From Halopseudomonas laoshanensis (GTDB lineage Bacteria > Pseudomonadota > Gammaproteobacteria > Pseudomonadales > Pseudomonadaceae), in assembly GCF_008365385.1 (NCBI RefSeq), contig NZ_QOVF01000001.1, positions 1,240,001 to 1,304,000 on the forward strand: 64,000 bases of DNA, given 5' to 3'. Within the stretch, counting starts at the first letter, position 1; every line of letters starts with the position of its first letter. A program made the translations under genes and the position numbers. The notes under the pieces were generated by a model. The model did no database searches. It was not told the origin of the DNA and worked only from the letters and a program-made list of their open reading frames with translations. Shown piece by piece: positions 18,250-28,836 of this stretch.

Positions 18250-19395
18250 ATGAGCTATTTTGATCAGTTGGTTCAGCGCAGCGATGGTAGTCAGCTATTT
18301 GATTACCATCCCAACGGCCATGTGCAGCGCTGCCAGTGCGGCCAGACGGTGTTCTTCGACAACCAGTTTTGTCTGCGTTGCGGTTCGGCGCTGGCCTATC
18401 ATCCAGAGCAGGGCAAGCTCTGCAGCATTGAGCAGGAGCCCAACAGCGACAAATGGGTAATCCGCTCTGATGGGCCTTTGGCAGGCCAATCCTTCAGGCT
18501 CTGCCAGCATCGCCAGAGCGCGGCTCAATGCAACTGGCTGGTCAGCAAGGAAGAGAACGCGCCTTACTGTGTAGCCTGCGCTCTGAACCTGACCATCCCC
18601 GACCTGAGCATTCCAACCAATGCCGATTACTGGCTTACCACTGAGCAAGCCAAACGTCGGCTGATAGCCCAGCTGACCATGCTTGGTTTGCCCACGGTGT
18701 CCAAAAACCTGGACGCGAAACAGGGCCTTGGCTTCAAGCTGCTACGTCCCATTCCCGAAGGCCCCGCAGTGCTTACCGGGCATATGGACGGCGTGATTAC
18801 GCTGAATATAGAAGAAGCTGACCCCGCGCATCGCGAATCGGTCAGGCAGAACATGCACGAACCCTACCGCACCATGCTCGGGCATTTTCGCCACGAGTCC
18901 GGGCATTACTACTGGGATCGCCTGGTTATGGATACGCCCTGGCTGCCAGTATTCCGGGACCTGTTTGGTGACGAGCGCCTGGATTACAAACAAGCGCTGG
19001 AAACACATTACTACCAGGGCCCGCCGGCAGATTGGTTTCACACCTTTATCAGCAGCTATGCCGCATCGCATCCCTGGGAAGACTGGGCAGAAACCTGGGC
19101 GCATTACCTGCATATGACCGACACGCTGAATGTGGCGCTGGATTTCGGCATCCGCCTAGACACCCTCAAGCTGCATATCGATGAATTCAACGCTAGCCAT
19201 TTGCAGGGCTGCCCCAGAGGTAACGACGATCAGGAGGTGTTCCTGGCCTTTATCAATCGCTGGGTGCAGCTGAGCAGTGTGCTGAACGTGTTGGCCCGCA
19301 GCATGGGTCAGGCCGATATCTATCCTTTCGTGCTGACCACCCCCAGTTTGCGCAAGCTCTATCTTGTGCACAGCATCGTGGCGGATGTCGGCTAA
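18250..19395 (+). CDS. zinc-ribbon putative zinc metallopeptidase (Peptidase_Mx type)
   Basis: The 381-aa protein has an N-terminal zinc ribbon with Cys28, Cys30, Cys41 and Cys44 (RCQCGQTVFFDNQFCLRCG). More cysteines lie at about 58, 85, 94, 107 and 110. The C-terminal domain has the HExxH motif as HESGH at residues 215-219 (GHFRHESGHYYWDRL). This combination matches the putative zinc-binding metallopeptidase family seen next to transglutaminase/ATP-grasp/alpha-E genes. I start it at the ATG at 18250; an earlier in-frame ATG at 18139 would overlap the alpha-E gene by 62 bases. No signal peptide is seen. It may trim or recycle the product of the ligase system; this is inference. Confidence 0.82.
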   Translation: MSYFDQLVQRSDGSQLFDYHPNGHVQRCQCGQTVFFDNQFCLRCGSALAYHPEQGKLCSIEQEPNSDKWVIRSDGPLAGQSFRLCQHRQSAAQCNWLVSKEENAPYCVACALNLTIPDLSIPTNADYWLTTEQAKRRLIAQLTMLGLPTVSKNLDAKQGLGFKLLRPIPEGPAVLTGHMDGVITLNIEEADPAHRESVRQNMHEPYRTMLGHFRHESGHYYWDRLVMDTPWLPVFRDLFGDERLDYKQALETHYYQGPPADWFHTFISSYAASHPWEDWAETWAHYLHMTDTLNVALDFGIRLDTLKLHIDEFNASHLQGCPRGNDDQEVFLAFINRWVQLSSVLNVLARSMGQADIYPFVLTTPSLRKLYLVHSIVADVG

Positions 19396-19764
19396 TCAGG
19401 CCGCCACAATCGGAATACGCTCCAATACGTCCGGCAAGGGTGGTAACCCATGTCGGGCGCGAGCCCGCTGACAGTCCTCATTGCCCAACCCGTTTTCGCC
19501 ATGCCAGGCGAACTCGCGGCAACTCGTTGAGCGTTTTTCATAAATATTGCAACGCACGCCTTCGCCCACCTGCCCCATCAGTGCAGTGCAGCGAGGGATC
19601 GGTTGGTTGGTGCCTTGCATACAGCTCAAAAAGGGAGAGATCTGCTCCGTCAGATGTTGCGGGACCAGCCCGCCGGGGGAGTCGTCCGTCTCGCCCCAGT
19701 AAAACGAAACCCTGAATGTAGCGCAACACGCGCCGCAGTTCAGACAGGGTGATGGTTGGCTCAT
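19396..19764 (-). CDS. YkgJ family cysteine-cluster protein
   Basis: The 122-aa protein has the family's metal-binding cysteine pattern: [11 protein letters not shown] at the N terminus, then [20 protein letters not shown] and C in [11 protein letters not shown]. The family is predicted to bind zinc or an iron-sulfur centre; its role is unknown. Its stop codon abuts the stop of the upstream metallopeptidase gene with no bases between, so the two convergent transcripts have no room for an intergenic terminator. Confidence 0.88.
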   Translation of the reverse strand: MSQPSPCLNCGACCATFRVSFYWGETDDSPGGLVPQHLTEQISPFLSCMQGTNQPIPRCTALMGQVGEGVRCNIYEKRSTSCREFAWHGENGLGNEDCQRARARHGLPPLPDVLERIPIVAA

Positions 19765-19971
19765 TTAATTGCTGTACTCACATGGCTTCGGAGCATGACT
19801 TGTACAACCTCTGCAGGCGCCGCACAAGAGGGGCTCCAGCGCTTTTACAAGTATTTTTTCCGGGCACTATTCATTGCCTTATGAAAAGACATAGCCAGCA
19901 TCATTGCAGCCACCCCTGCGAGGCGTTAACAGGTAAGATCGAGGTTTGTCAGTACAGCCAATGGATAGCTC

Positions 19972-21201
19972 ATGAACAGCCAGACGCCCCCCTCTACCGT
20001 GATTGCCGGAATGGACACCCAGCGCCTCGAGCGCATAGCCACACACCTGGACCGGGCTTATCTGCAGCCGGGCAAACTGCCTGGCGCAATGACCCTGGTC
20101 GCCCGTCGCGGGGAAATCACTTACCTGCACTCCCAGGGTTTGATGGACGTGGAGCGCAACAAGCCAGTGCAGCGCGACACCCTGTTCCGTATCTATTCAA
20201 TGACCAAGCCGGTCACCTCCATTGCGTTGATGCAGTTGTACGAACAAGGCCGCTTTCTACTCGATGATCCGGTGCACAAGTACATTCCCTCCTGGGCAAA
20301 GTTGCGCGTTTACAAGTCCGGCATTCACCCGCAGTTTCTCACCACCGCACCTGAGCGGCCGATGAGCATCCGTGACCTGCTGACTCACCAGTCCGGCCTG
20401 ACCTACGGCTTTATGAACCGCACCAATGTGGACGCGGCTTACCGGGCACTGAAACTCGACGGCGGCACCGGGCATACCCTGGAGCGGCTGGTAGATGAGT
20501 TATCGCGCCTGCCGCTGGAATTCTCTCCCGGCAGCGCCTGGAATTACTCCGTGTCCACCGATGTGGTCGGCTATCTGGTTCAGGTATTGTCGGGTATGAC
20601 CCTGGATGAGTATCTGGCGGAACATGTGTTCAAACCCCTCGGCATGATCGATACCGCCTTTACCGTACCTACCGACAAGATTGAGCGGCTGGCAGCCTGT
20701 TACCAATACCAGCCAGGGGATCAGTTCAGCTTGCAGGACGATCCAGCGCATTCCGCGTTTACCCGTGCACACGGTTATTTATCTGGCGGCGGCGGCCTGG
20801 TCAGCAGCATGGATGATTACTACCGTTTTGCGCAGGCGCTGGCTAACCGCGGCGAGTATCAGGGCGCGCGGATCATCGGGCGCAAGACGCTGGAGTTCAT
20901 GCGCATGAATCACTTGCCAGGCAATCAGGACCTGCCGGGTGTGTCCGTGGGTGCGTTCAGTGAAACGCCCTACGAAGGCTCCGGTTTTGGACTGGGTTTC
21001 TCGGTGAAGACCGATGTCGCGAAGTCACAAACTAACGGCTCGGTGGGGGAATACGGTTGGGGCGGCATGGCCAGCACCAACTTCTTTATCGATCCGCAGG
21101 AAGACCTGCTGATGATCTTCCTGACCCAACTGATACCTTCGTCGAGTTATCAGATACGCCAGGAACTGCGGGCCATCATCAACGGCGCATTGGTAGACTA
21201 A
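19972..21201 (+). CDS. serine hydrolase of the beta-lactamase/family VIII esterase type
   Basis: The 409-aa protein is related to class C beta-lactamases and to EstB-like esterases. The catalytic SxxK motif is SMTK at residues 76-79 ([18 protein letters not shown]), followed by [12 protein letters not shown]. The second motif with Tyr is [13 protein letters not shown], and the third box is replaced by GWGGMAS, as in family VIII esterases. There is no signal peptide at [10 protein letters not shown], so it is probably cytoplasmic and more likely an esterase than a cell-wall enzyme. It is a single gene, convergent with the lipocalin gene. The physiological substrate cannot be told. Confidence 0.87.
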   Translation: MNSQTPPSTVIAGMDTQRLERIATHLDRAYLQPGKLPGAMTLVARRGEITYLHSQGLMDVERNKPVQRDTLFRIYSMTKPVTSIALMQLYEQGRFLLDDPVHKYIPSWAKLRVYKSGIHPQFLTTAPERPMSIRDLLTHQSGLTYGFMNRTNVDAAYRALKLDGGTGHTLERLVDELSRLPLEFSPGSAWNYSVSTDVVGYLVQVLSGMTLDEYLAEHVFKPLGMIDTAFTVPTDKIERLAACYQYQPGDQFSLQDDPAHSAFTRAHGYLSGGGGLVSSMDDYYRFAQALANRGEYQGARIIGRKTLEFMRMNHLPGNQDLPGVSVGAFSETPYEGSGFGLGFSVKTDVAKSQTNGSVGEYGWGGMASTNFFIDPQEDLLMIFLTQLIPSSSYQIRQELRAIINGALVD

Positions 21202-21237
21202 AAATTGCCAGGCTAGAAATTGCCAGGCTGGAAAATC

Positions 21238-21268
21238 GACCGGGCTACGCCATCAGCGCAGCCCGGTC
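21238..21268 (-). terminator. hairpin between the esterase and lipocalin genes
   Basis: GACCGGGCT (21238-21246) and AGCCCGGTC (21260-21268) form a 9-bp stem. On the minus strand it is followed by GATTTTCC, a short T-run, so it best serves the amidotransferase-blc operon. Two tandem copies of AAATTGCCAGGCT lie just left of it (21202-21230). Confidence 0.6.
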
Positions 21269-21270
21269 TA

Positions 21271-21792
21271 TCATTCGTGTTCTACCCAGATCAACTCATC
21301 GGTATCAAAACCCAGTGCCGCGGCACGCTCGACAAACGCCTGCTTGTCTTCCTCGGCCACTTCCGGCTCGCGGGCCAGAAGCCACAGATAATCGGTATTG
21401 GGGCCGGAAACCCAGGAGTATTGATAGTTTTCCTTGTCCAGACCGAAGATGCCATAAGCACCATAAAACGGGCCAAAGAACGACACTTTCAAATAGCCGG
21501 TCTGCTCGTCCTCAACAAAGTAAGCCTTGCCTTCAGCCTCGTTCCACTCGCCCTTTTCTTCCGAGTAGCCCTTGTTCAGTACCTTGATGCCACCATCTTC
21601 GCGCAGACTGTATTCAGCCGTCACTCTGCTCAGACCCTCTTCGAAGGAATGGTCCAGGCGGGCAATTTCATACCAGGTGCCCAGGTAGCGATTGGGCTCA
21701 AAGCCGGTGACCGGCTCTACGTTATCCGGCAGTTTTACGCAGCCGGCCAATACCAATGCCAACAAGCCGACTAATACGCCTATTTTCTTCAA
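21271..21792 (-). CDS. blc: outer-membrane lipocalin
   Basis: The 173-aa lipoprotein is of the bacterial lipocalin (Blc) family, which binds lysophospholipids or fatty acids at the outer membrane. The signal peptide MKKIGVLVGLLALVLAGC ends in the lipobox LAGC (Cys18). The lipocalin signature follows as NRYLGTWYEIARLDHSFE, and the last strand has LWLLAREPEV. The only fitting start is a TTG at 21792. Its last two bases overlap the stop of the upstream amidotransferase gene (TTGA), so its translation is probably coupled to that gene. Confidence 0.92.
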   Translation of the reverse strand: MKKIGVLVGLLALVLAGCVKLPDNVEPVTGFEPNRYLGTWYEIARLDHSFEEGLSRVTAEYSLREDGGIKVLNKGYSEEKGEWNEAEGKAYFVEDEQTGYLKVSFFGPFYGAYGIFGLDKENYQYSWVSGPNTDYLWLLAREPEVAEEDKQAFVERAAALGFDTDELIWVEHE

Positions 21793-22493
21793 GTGCCGCT
21801 CCTTTTCTGGTGCAGATACTCCAGCACCTCGCCCATTAATACCGTTGCCTGTTCAAGTTCATCCTCGGGGATGCTCAGCAGGCGTTCGGCAGATTGGACC
21901 CATTCTTCAGGTTCCAGTTCAGCGGCGGGTGTCGCCTCGACAAAGGCCTTTACTTGCGCTGGAGTAGATTCGAGGTGGCATTGCAGTCCTATGACCCGGT
22001 CGCCGAGCTGAAACGCCTGATGGTCGCATGCGGGGCTGCTGGCCAGAAGCACGGCACCGACCGGCAGCTCGAAGGTTTCGCCATGCCAATGCAGCACCTT
22101 TGTCTGTGCCGGAAAGCGAAAAACATCGCTACGTCCATGATCAGTGGCCTGGATCGGGAACCAGCCGATTTCGCGCACGCTATTGGGCATGACCCGGCTG
22201 CCCATTACATTGGCGATCAATTGCGCCCCCAGGCAAACGCCCAACACAGGCAGGCCATGGTCGATTGCGCTGCGTATAAAGGCTTTCTCAGGCACGAGCC
22301 AGGGATGCTCCTGCTCGTCGTTCACACTCATGACGCCGCCCATGATCACCAGCAGGTCGATGTCGCCCAGCGGAGGCAGCTCCTCGTCCAGATGCAGTCG
22401 CGTGCAGGTGATGTGGTAACCCCGGCTTTCCAGCCAGGGACGGATACTGCCAAGACGTTCAAAGTCAGCATGTTGAAGATAATGCGCGCGCAT
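21789..22493 (-). CDS. class I glutamine amidotransferase-like protein
   Basis: The 234-aa protein has a GATase1 domain of the kind related to GMP synthase and gamma-glutamyl hydrolases. The catalytic Cys is in VLGVCLGAQLIA and the His-Glu pair in GLQCHLEST. The oxyanion region VIMGGVMSVND is also visible. No synthetase domain is attached, so it may act alone on a glutamine-like or gamma-glutamyl substrate. I start it at the ATG at 22493 (MRAHYLQHADFERLG); a TTG four codons upstream is possible. It is followed by blc with overlapping start and stop codons. Confidence 0.85.
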   Translation of the reverse strand: MRAHYLQHADFERLGSIRPWLESRGYHITCTRLHLDEELPPLGDIDLLVIMGGVMSVNDEQEHPWLVPEKAFIRSAIDHGLPVLGVCLGAQLIANVMGSRVMPNSVREIGWFPIQATDHGRSDVFRFPAQTKVLHWHGETFELPVGAVLLASSPACDHQAFQLGDRVIGLQCHLESTPAQVKAFVEATPAAELEPEEWVQSAERLLSIPEDELEQATVLMGEVLEYLHQKRSGT

Positions 22494-22564
22494 GAAGCCC
22501 CCCAATTTCTAATCCAACGCGTGTGGCCGGCTGGCCTGCACCCGAGTCTAAAATACCGCCCGAT

Positions 22565-23626
22565 TTATATCCATCCGCGGCGGCGGAACGTAAACAGCAA
22601 CGCAGCTGACACGCCCAACATCAACAGCAGCACTGCCGGATAGCCCCAACGCCACCCCAGTTCTGGCATAAATTCGAAATTCATCCCATACACGCCAGCG
22701 ATAAAGGTCAGCGGCATGAACACCGTGGCAATGATGGTCAGAACCTTCATCACTTCATTCATCCGATTGCTGACACTGGAAAGATACAGATCAAGCATGC
22801 CCACCAGCAGCTCGCGCAGGGTATCAATGGTGTCCATCACATGGATGGTATGGTCGTAGACATCGCGCAGGAATACTTGGGTTTCCGCGCTGATCAATGG
22901 GCTTTCATCGCGGGACAGCCGGCTTAATACCTCGCGCAATGGCCAGACCGCCTTGCGAAACATCAGCATCTCGCGCTTGTAATGATGAATCCGTTTCAAG
23001 GTGGCAGGCTCGGGCCGGTCAATCAGCTCATCTTCAAGCGCTTCAATCTCATCACCCAAGGCTTCCAGCGTCAGGAAGTAATGGTCCACCACCGCGTCGA
23101 GAAGGGCGTAAGCGAGATAATCGGCCGGCATTGAACGGATCTGCCGGCCATCTTCCAGGCGACTGCGCACGCCATCGAACAGGTCACTGGGCAGCTCTTG
23201 CAGGGAGAGTACGAAATGATCACCGAGGATCAGACTAAGCTGCTCTGACTGAACTTCCCGAGTCGCTTCGTCATAGCGCAGAATGCGCAAAACCAAGTAC
23301 AGATAGCCGTCATAATCCTCGACCTTGGGCCGCTGATCGACGCTAAGAATATCCTCCATTACCAGGGGATGCAGGTTGAACGCCTGACCAACCGCCTCGA
23401 CCACCTCCACCTGATGCACGCCATCGACATTCAACCAGGCAACGTGCTTGCCTTTGCTAACCCTGTAATCGCCCGCTGTTTCGATAAGCCGGTCAGAGAT
23501 CTCGTGCTGGTCATATTCAATGACCCGAATGGCCGGCTGCTCCGCACGCGGTGTACCAAGATGAATCAGCGTACCTGGCTCGGAACCGGCCTTGCGGCCG
23601 CGCTTGACCACTAGCTTGCGCGCCAT
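22565..23626 (-). CDS. corA: CorA-family magnesium/cobalt transporter
   Basis: The 353-aa protein of the CorA family has a large cytoplasmic N-terminal domain. Two C-terminal membrane helices follow (about residues 290-312 and 325-347). The signature YGMNFEFMPELGWRWGYP at the end of the first helix holds the GMN selectivity motif. The C terminus ends in basic RRRGWI, as usual. A purine-rich GGGAAGGGA ribosome-binding site precedes MARKLVVKRG. It is a single gene on the minus strand, followed by the amidotransferase gene after about 70 bases. Zinc or nickel transport by some family members cannot be ruled out. Confidence 0.93.
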   Translation of the reverse strand: MARKLVVKRGRKAGSEPGTLIHLGTPRAEQPAIRVIEYDQHEISDRLIETAGDYRVSKGKHVAWLNVDGVHQVEVVEAVGQAFNLHPLVMEDILSVDQRPKVEDYDGYLYLVLRILRYDEATREVQSEQLSLILGDHFVLSLQELPSDLFDGVRSRLEDGRQIRSMPADYLAYALLDAVVDHYFLTLEALGDEIEALEDELIDRPEPATLKRIHHYKREMLMFRKAVWPLREVLSRLSRDESPLISAETQVFLRDVYDHTIHVMDTIDTLRELLVGMLDLYLSSVSNRMNEVMKVLTIIATVFMPLTFIAGVYGMNFEFMPELGWRWGYPAVLLLMLGVSAALLFTFRRRGWI

Positions 23627-23674
23627 TCCCTTCCCTCCCAGCGTGATATTGAAGCCATCATGCCAGAGCGAGGG

Positions 23675-25579
23675 TTATCTGGCACTCATCGGAGGTACTG
23701 GCTTGGCTGAATACATCGCGCGATCGGCCACGCTGACCAGCAACTCGATATCCTGAGCATCCTCCGGGTACATCGCCACCCCGATACTCATGCCGATCGA
23801 CACCCAGATATCATCGGTCAGATGTATCGGCTGCAGCACCGCGTGCGACAGCTTGTGGCGAATGACTGACAGAGCCGCGCGATTGGATACCGACTCGATA
23901 ACCAGCACAAATTCGTCACCGCCCACCCGCGCTACCGTATCCACCTCGCGCAGGCTAGCCTTGAGCCTGTCAGCCACTTCAATCAGCACCCGATCACCCG
24001 CCTGATGGCCGTGCTGGTCATTGATCGCCTTGAACCAGTCCAGGTCAATCATCATCAGGGCAAAACTGCTGTCATTGCGCTTGGCTCTGAGCAACGCTCC
24101 TTCCAGACGGTCATTCAGCAATTTGCGATTGGCCAGACCGGTCAAGGCATCGTGGTTAGCCTGCTGCTCCAGCAGTTGCTTGCTGAGCTGCAGCTGCACG
24201 TTCGCCGCTTCCAGAGCCAAGGTACGCTCGGCCACCCGGCTCTCAAGCAGGCGCTCATTGTCACGCAGCGCCGCGAGCATCTCGCGATTGACCGCCAGGG
24301 CATCCTGCTGGGCCTGATCCTGGGCATGCTGAATACTGTTGATACGATCAGCCAAGGCCAGCGACAGCAGGAGCATTTCCGCAGCCGAACCGAACAGCAA
24401 GGCATTGGCGGTAAAGGCGTTGGACGGCAGTGTGCCGAGATTGTGCAGCGCCATGACCAGAATGCTCAACAACAACGAGATCCACGCCAATACGAAGAAA
24501 CGTGCACCGGGATGCCGTCGGTACAGGCTCACGCCGCCCATGATCAGCGCGGTAAAAGCGAACACCAGCGAAGTGAGATTCACTACCACCGCGGCGATGA
24601 AATAGGACACAAATACCGTACACAGGAACGTCAGAGCGTAGATCACCCCGATCAGGGGCATGACCCACTGCATCTTCATGCTACGCGGCGTACCTGCCAG
24701 AAAACGCTGCACGAATATTGCGCCAAACAATCCCGCCAGCGAAACGCTGGCGGTGGGTGAAAGATGCGTCAGCAATGCATTATCTGGCCAGATAAATTGC
24801 CCGACCAACCCCGCCAGCCCGGCTTGACCGAATGCGAGGAAGGCTACAAAAGGGACGTAGATGAGGTACAACTTTTCGCGCAGGGAAAAGTACAGAAACA
24901 GGTTGTAGATCAGCAGCCCCAGGGCTAGCCCGTAGTACAGACTCAGGAACGAATAGCTGAGCTGGTCACTGGCCCAAAGTGCGTCTGGCTGCCACAGCGT
25001 GACCGGCACAGACAGGGTGCCTTGCGAGGTCACACGCAGGTAGAGGCTGTGTTCGGTATCCGGTTTGAGCGACAGCTCAAAGAGATGATGACGATGCTTC
25101 AGCGCCTTGGCTGAAAAGGGCAATAAATCACCGGCATGCTCATGGCGGTATTCAGCATTCTGCTCGGCAATATATAAATCTATGTTATCCAGCGAGGCAT
25201 GGCCTACTTCCAGCAACCAGCGTTCAGGCAACATACGGGCGGTCTTGAAGCTGAGTCGCAACCAGACTTCATCCCGGGTCAGCCCAAAATTGGTTGCGGA
25301 CACCGAGTGCGGCTCAGGGGCATTGAACTGGTCGCTTTGCATCAGGACTTGAGTCAGCGTCAGCCCTGGCCCGGCATTCTGCAGCGAGGCAAAATGCCTC
25401 GACAGTGCGTAGCTGCTTTCATCGCCAATGCGCAGCTCAGCGGAAAAAGCGGTAGTGCTCAGGAAAAAACTGGCCAACAAACAGAAAAGCCACCACCTCA
25501 CACGAGCGGCCGCTTTGTTGGTGAGTCGAAAGCCACCGGAGGTTGTCACTGAATTCAACACGGTAACTGAATTCAACAA
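23675..25579 (-). CDS. membrane diguanylate cyclase with 7TMR-DISM sensor
   Basis: The 634-aa protein has a signal sequence (RWWLFCLLASFFLSTTAFSA), a periplasmic 7TMR-DISMED2 domain (about 45-190) and seven membrane helices (about 205-400). A coiled-coil linker and a C-terminal GGDEF domain (about 470-634) follow. The active site is intact (ARVGGDEFVLVIE). The inhibitory I-site RxxD (REVD) lies exactly five residues before it. It should make cyclic di-GMP in response to a periplasmic, possibly carbohydrate, ligand. The start is uncertain: the first codons are TTG or GTG, and the N-terminal LNSVT is tandemly repeated, with no ATG before the signal sequence. Confidence 0.88.
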   Translation of the reverse strand: MLNSVTVLNSVTTSGGFRLTNKAAARVRWWLFCLLASFFLSTTAFSAELRIGDESSYALSRHFASLQNAGPGLTLTQVLMQSDQFNAPEPHSVSATNFGLTRDEVWLRLSFKTARMLPERWLLEVGHASLDNIDLYIAEQNAEYRHEHAGDLLPFSAKALKHRHHLFELSLKPDTEHSLYLRVTSQGTLSVPVTLWQPDALWASDQLSYSFLSLYYGLALGLLIYNLFLYFSLREKLYLIYVPFVAFLAFGQAGLAGLVGQFIWPDNALLTHLSPTASVSLAGLFGAIFVQRFLAGTPRSMKMQWVMPLIGVIYALTFLCTVFVSYFIAAVVVNLTSLVFAFTALIMGGVSLYRRHPGARFFVLAWISLLLSILVMALHNLGTLPSNAFTANALLFGSAAEMLLLSLALADRINSIQHAQDQAQQDALAVNREMLAALRDNERLLESRVAERTLALEAANVQLQLSKQLLEQQANHDALTGLANRKLLNDRLEGALLRAKRNDSSFALMMIDLDWFKAINDQHGHQAGDRVLIEVADRLKASLREVDTVARVGGDEFVLVIESVSNRAALSVIRHKLSHAVLQPIHLTDDIWVSIGMSIGVAMYPEDAQDIELLVSVADRAMYSAKPVPPMSAR

Positions 25580-25698
25580 ACTAAGAGTAGACAGGGCAGG
25601 AACTCCGTTTCGATTGCGGCGCCATAGCCGTACCTTCCAGGGCGGAAAATGATATCAAACCGCCATGCGAACCTGTCTACTACTTTAGTTGATTTTTA

Positions 25699-27141
25699 TT
25701 AGTTGTCAGCCTGCCCGCCAGTCTGGTCGAGTACGCCGCCGCTGGCATTTTGCACTTGCTCGGGCGCAAACCATTTCAGTTTATCGTGGAGTTTCACCAC
25801 TTCGCCGACAATCAATAACGTCGGCGGCTTGATCTCAGTGCTTTCAACTAACGCTGGCAGAGTGGCCAAAGTACCAATAAGCACCTTCTGGTTTGCCGTC
25901 GTACCCTGCTGAATAAGCGCCATGGGCGTATCCGCAGCGCGTCCGTGTTTGATCAGCTGCTGGCAGATATCCGGCAAACCCACCAGGCCCATATAGAACA
26001 CCAGCGTTTGGCCCGGCGCCACCAGATCAGCCCAGGGTAGATTGGTGGTGCCATCCTTGAGATGCCCGGTTACGAAGCGTACGGACTGGGCATGATCGCG
26101 GTGAGTCAGGGGGATACCTGCATAGGCCGAACAACCGTTAGCCGCAGTGATGCCCGGCACCACCTGGAACGGTATGCCATGCGCCGCCAACTCTTCGATT
26201 TCTTCCCCGCCGCGCCCGAAAATAAACGGGTCGCCACCTTTAAGCCGCAATACGCGCTTGCCTTCGCGGGCGAGGCGCACCAACAACTGGTTTATCTGTT
26301 CCTGCGGCACTGCATGCTCTGCACGCGCTTTACCGACATAAATACGCTCAGCATCGCGGCGGCAAAGATCAATGATTGGCGTCGGCACCAGACGGTCATA
26401 CAGCACCACGTCCGCCTGCTGCATCAGTCGCAGTGCGCGGAAGGTCAGCAGGTCCGGATCACCAGGACCGGCGCCGACCAGATAGACTTCACCAACGTAA
26501 TGCTGCCCGGCCTGCTCAGCCAACCGTCTTGCAAGCAGATCCTCGGCGGCCTGATCCTGGCCGGCGAAAATACGTTCGGCGATATCGCCCTGAAACACAT
26601 TTTCCCAGAATACCCGGCGTTGATTGATTTGCGGAAAGCTGGCCTTCACCTGACTGCGAAATCGCTTGGCCAGTTGCGCCAACTTGCCATAGGTATGCGG
26701 GAATAGCGTCTCGATTCGCGCCCGGGTCAAGCGTGCCAACACGGGCGCGTGGCTGCCACTGGACACGGCAATAATCAGCGGCGAGCGATCGACAATCGCC
26801 GGGAAGATCACCGTACACAGATCCGGTGCATCCACCGCGTTGACCGGCAGGAAGCGTGCTTGCGCATCGGCGGAGACACGAGCATTAAGCGGCTCGTCGT
26901 CGGTGGCTGCGATGACCAGATGAACACCGTTCAGATCCTCGGACTGATAGCCGCGCAGCACACATTCACCGCCGCCCTGCTCCACCAGCAAACGCAACGG
27001 CTCCTCGATCTCCGGTGCGACCACGCGCAACACCGCGCCGGATTCGGACAGCAGCCGCGATTTGCGCAGCGCAATCTCGCCACCGCCAATGACCAGCACC
27101 CAGCGGCCCTGGAGGTTATGAAACAGCGGTAGATATTCCAT
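25699..27141 (-). CDS. cysG: siroheme synthase (dehydrogenase/ferrochelatase plus uroporphyrinogen-III methyltransferase)
   Basis: The trifunctional 480-aa CysG makes siroheme for sulfite and nitrite reductases. The N-terminal domain starts [21 protein letters not shown] with the NAD-binding GGGEIALRK. The ferrochelatase serine region is [14 protein letters not shown]. The C-terminal SUMT domain (about 215-460) shows [30 protein letters not shown] and [23 protein letters not shown] start it at 27141, one base after the serS stop; a longer frame would overlap serS. It is last in the ftsK-lolA-rarA-crcB-serS-cysG chain. Confidence 0.96.
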   Translation of the reverse strand: MEYLPLFHNLQGRWVLVIGGGEIALRKSRLLSESGAVLRVVAPEIEEPLRLLVEQGGGECVLRGYQSEDLNGVHLVIAATDDEPLNARVSADAQARFLPVNAVDAPDLCTVIFPAIVDRSPLIIAVSSGSHAPVLARLTRARIETLFPHTYGKLAQLAKRFRSQVKASFPQINQRRVFWENVFQGDIAERIFAGQDQAAEDLLARRLAEQAGQHYVGEVYLVGAGPGDPDLLTFRALRLMQQADVVLYDRLVPTPIIDLCRRDAERIYVGKARAEHAVPQEQINQLLVRLAREGKRVLRLKGGDPFIFGRGGEEIEELAAHGIPFQVVPGITAANGCSAYAGIPLTHRDHAQSVRFVTGHLKDGTTNLPWADLVAPGQTLVFYMGLVGLPDICQQLIKHGRAADTPMALIQQGTTANQKVLIGTLATLPALVESTEIKPPTLLIVGEVVKLHDKLKWFAPEQVQNASGGVLDQTGGQADN

Positions 27142-27142
27142 A

Positions 27143-28432
<1,290 letters not shown>

Positions 28433-28464
28433 TCATCTTATGGTTGCGGGTTGCAGCCTGGTGA

Positions 28465-28836
28465 CTATCGAGTCAATGCCAGGCCGGCCCAGGTGGCGAG
28501 CAGGCAAACGCACACGCTGAGCAGAATATATCCAATGGCCAATAAGGCCTCACCGTTCTCCATCAGCCGCAAGGCGTCGAGGGAAAAGGTCGAAAACGTG
28601 GTAAAGGCGCCAAGGAAACCGATAAACAGACCTTGGCGCAGCAGCGGCGAAAATTCCGGGCGATGCAGCCACAGGCCGTAAAGTATACCTATCAGCAGAC
28701 AACCAATCAGGTTGACCGCAAAGGTAGCGAGCGGAAAGGCCTTAGGCCAGGCAGTCATGGTCCAATGCGCCACACCGAATCGCGCTAGTGCACCGACGGA
28801 TCCACCCACTGCAATAGCTAAGACGCTACTCAACAT
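28465..28836 (-). CDS. crcB: fluoride exporter of the Fluc/CrcB family
   Basis: Small membrane channel, 123 aa from the chosen ATG, with four predicted helices. It carries [11 protein letters not shown] at the N terminus, NLIGCLLIG in helix 2 and the polar track [13 protein letters not shown] in helix 3. These are the family landmarks for dual-topology fluoride channels. The start at 28836 overlaps the last eleven bases of rarA, suggesting translational coupling. No fluoride riboswitch is possible in this overlap, so expression follows the operon. Confidence 0.95.
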   Translation of the reverse strand: MLSSVLAIAVGGSVGALARFGVAHWTMTAWPKAFPLATFAVNLIGCLLIGILYGLWLHRPEFSPLLRQGLFIGFLGAFTTFSTFSLDALRLMENGEALLAIGYILLSVCVCLLATWAGLALTR

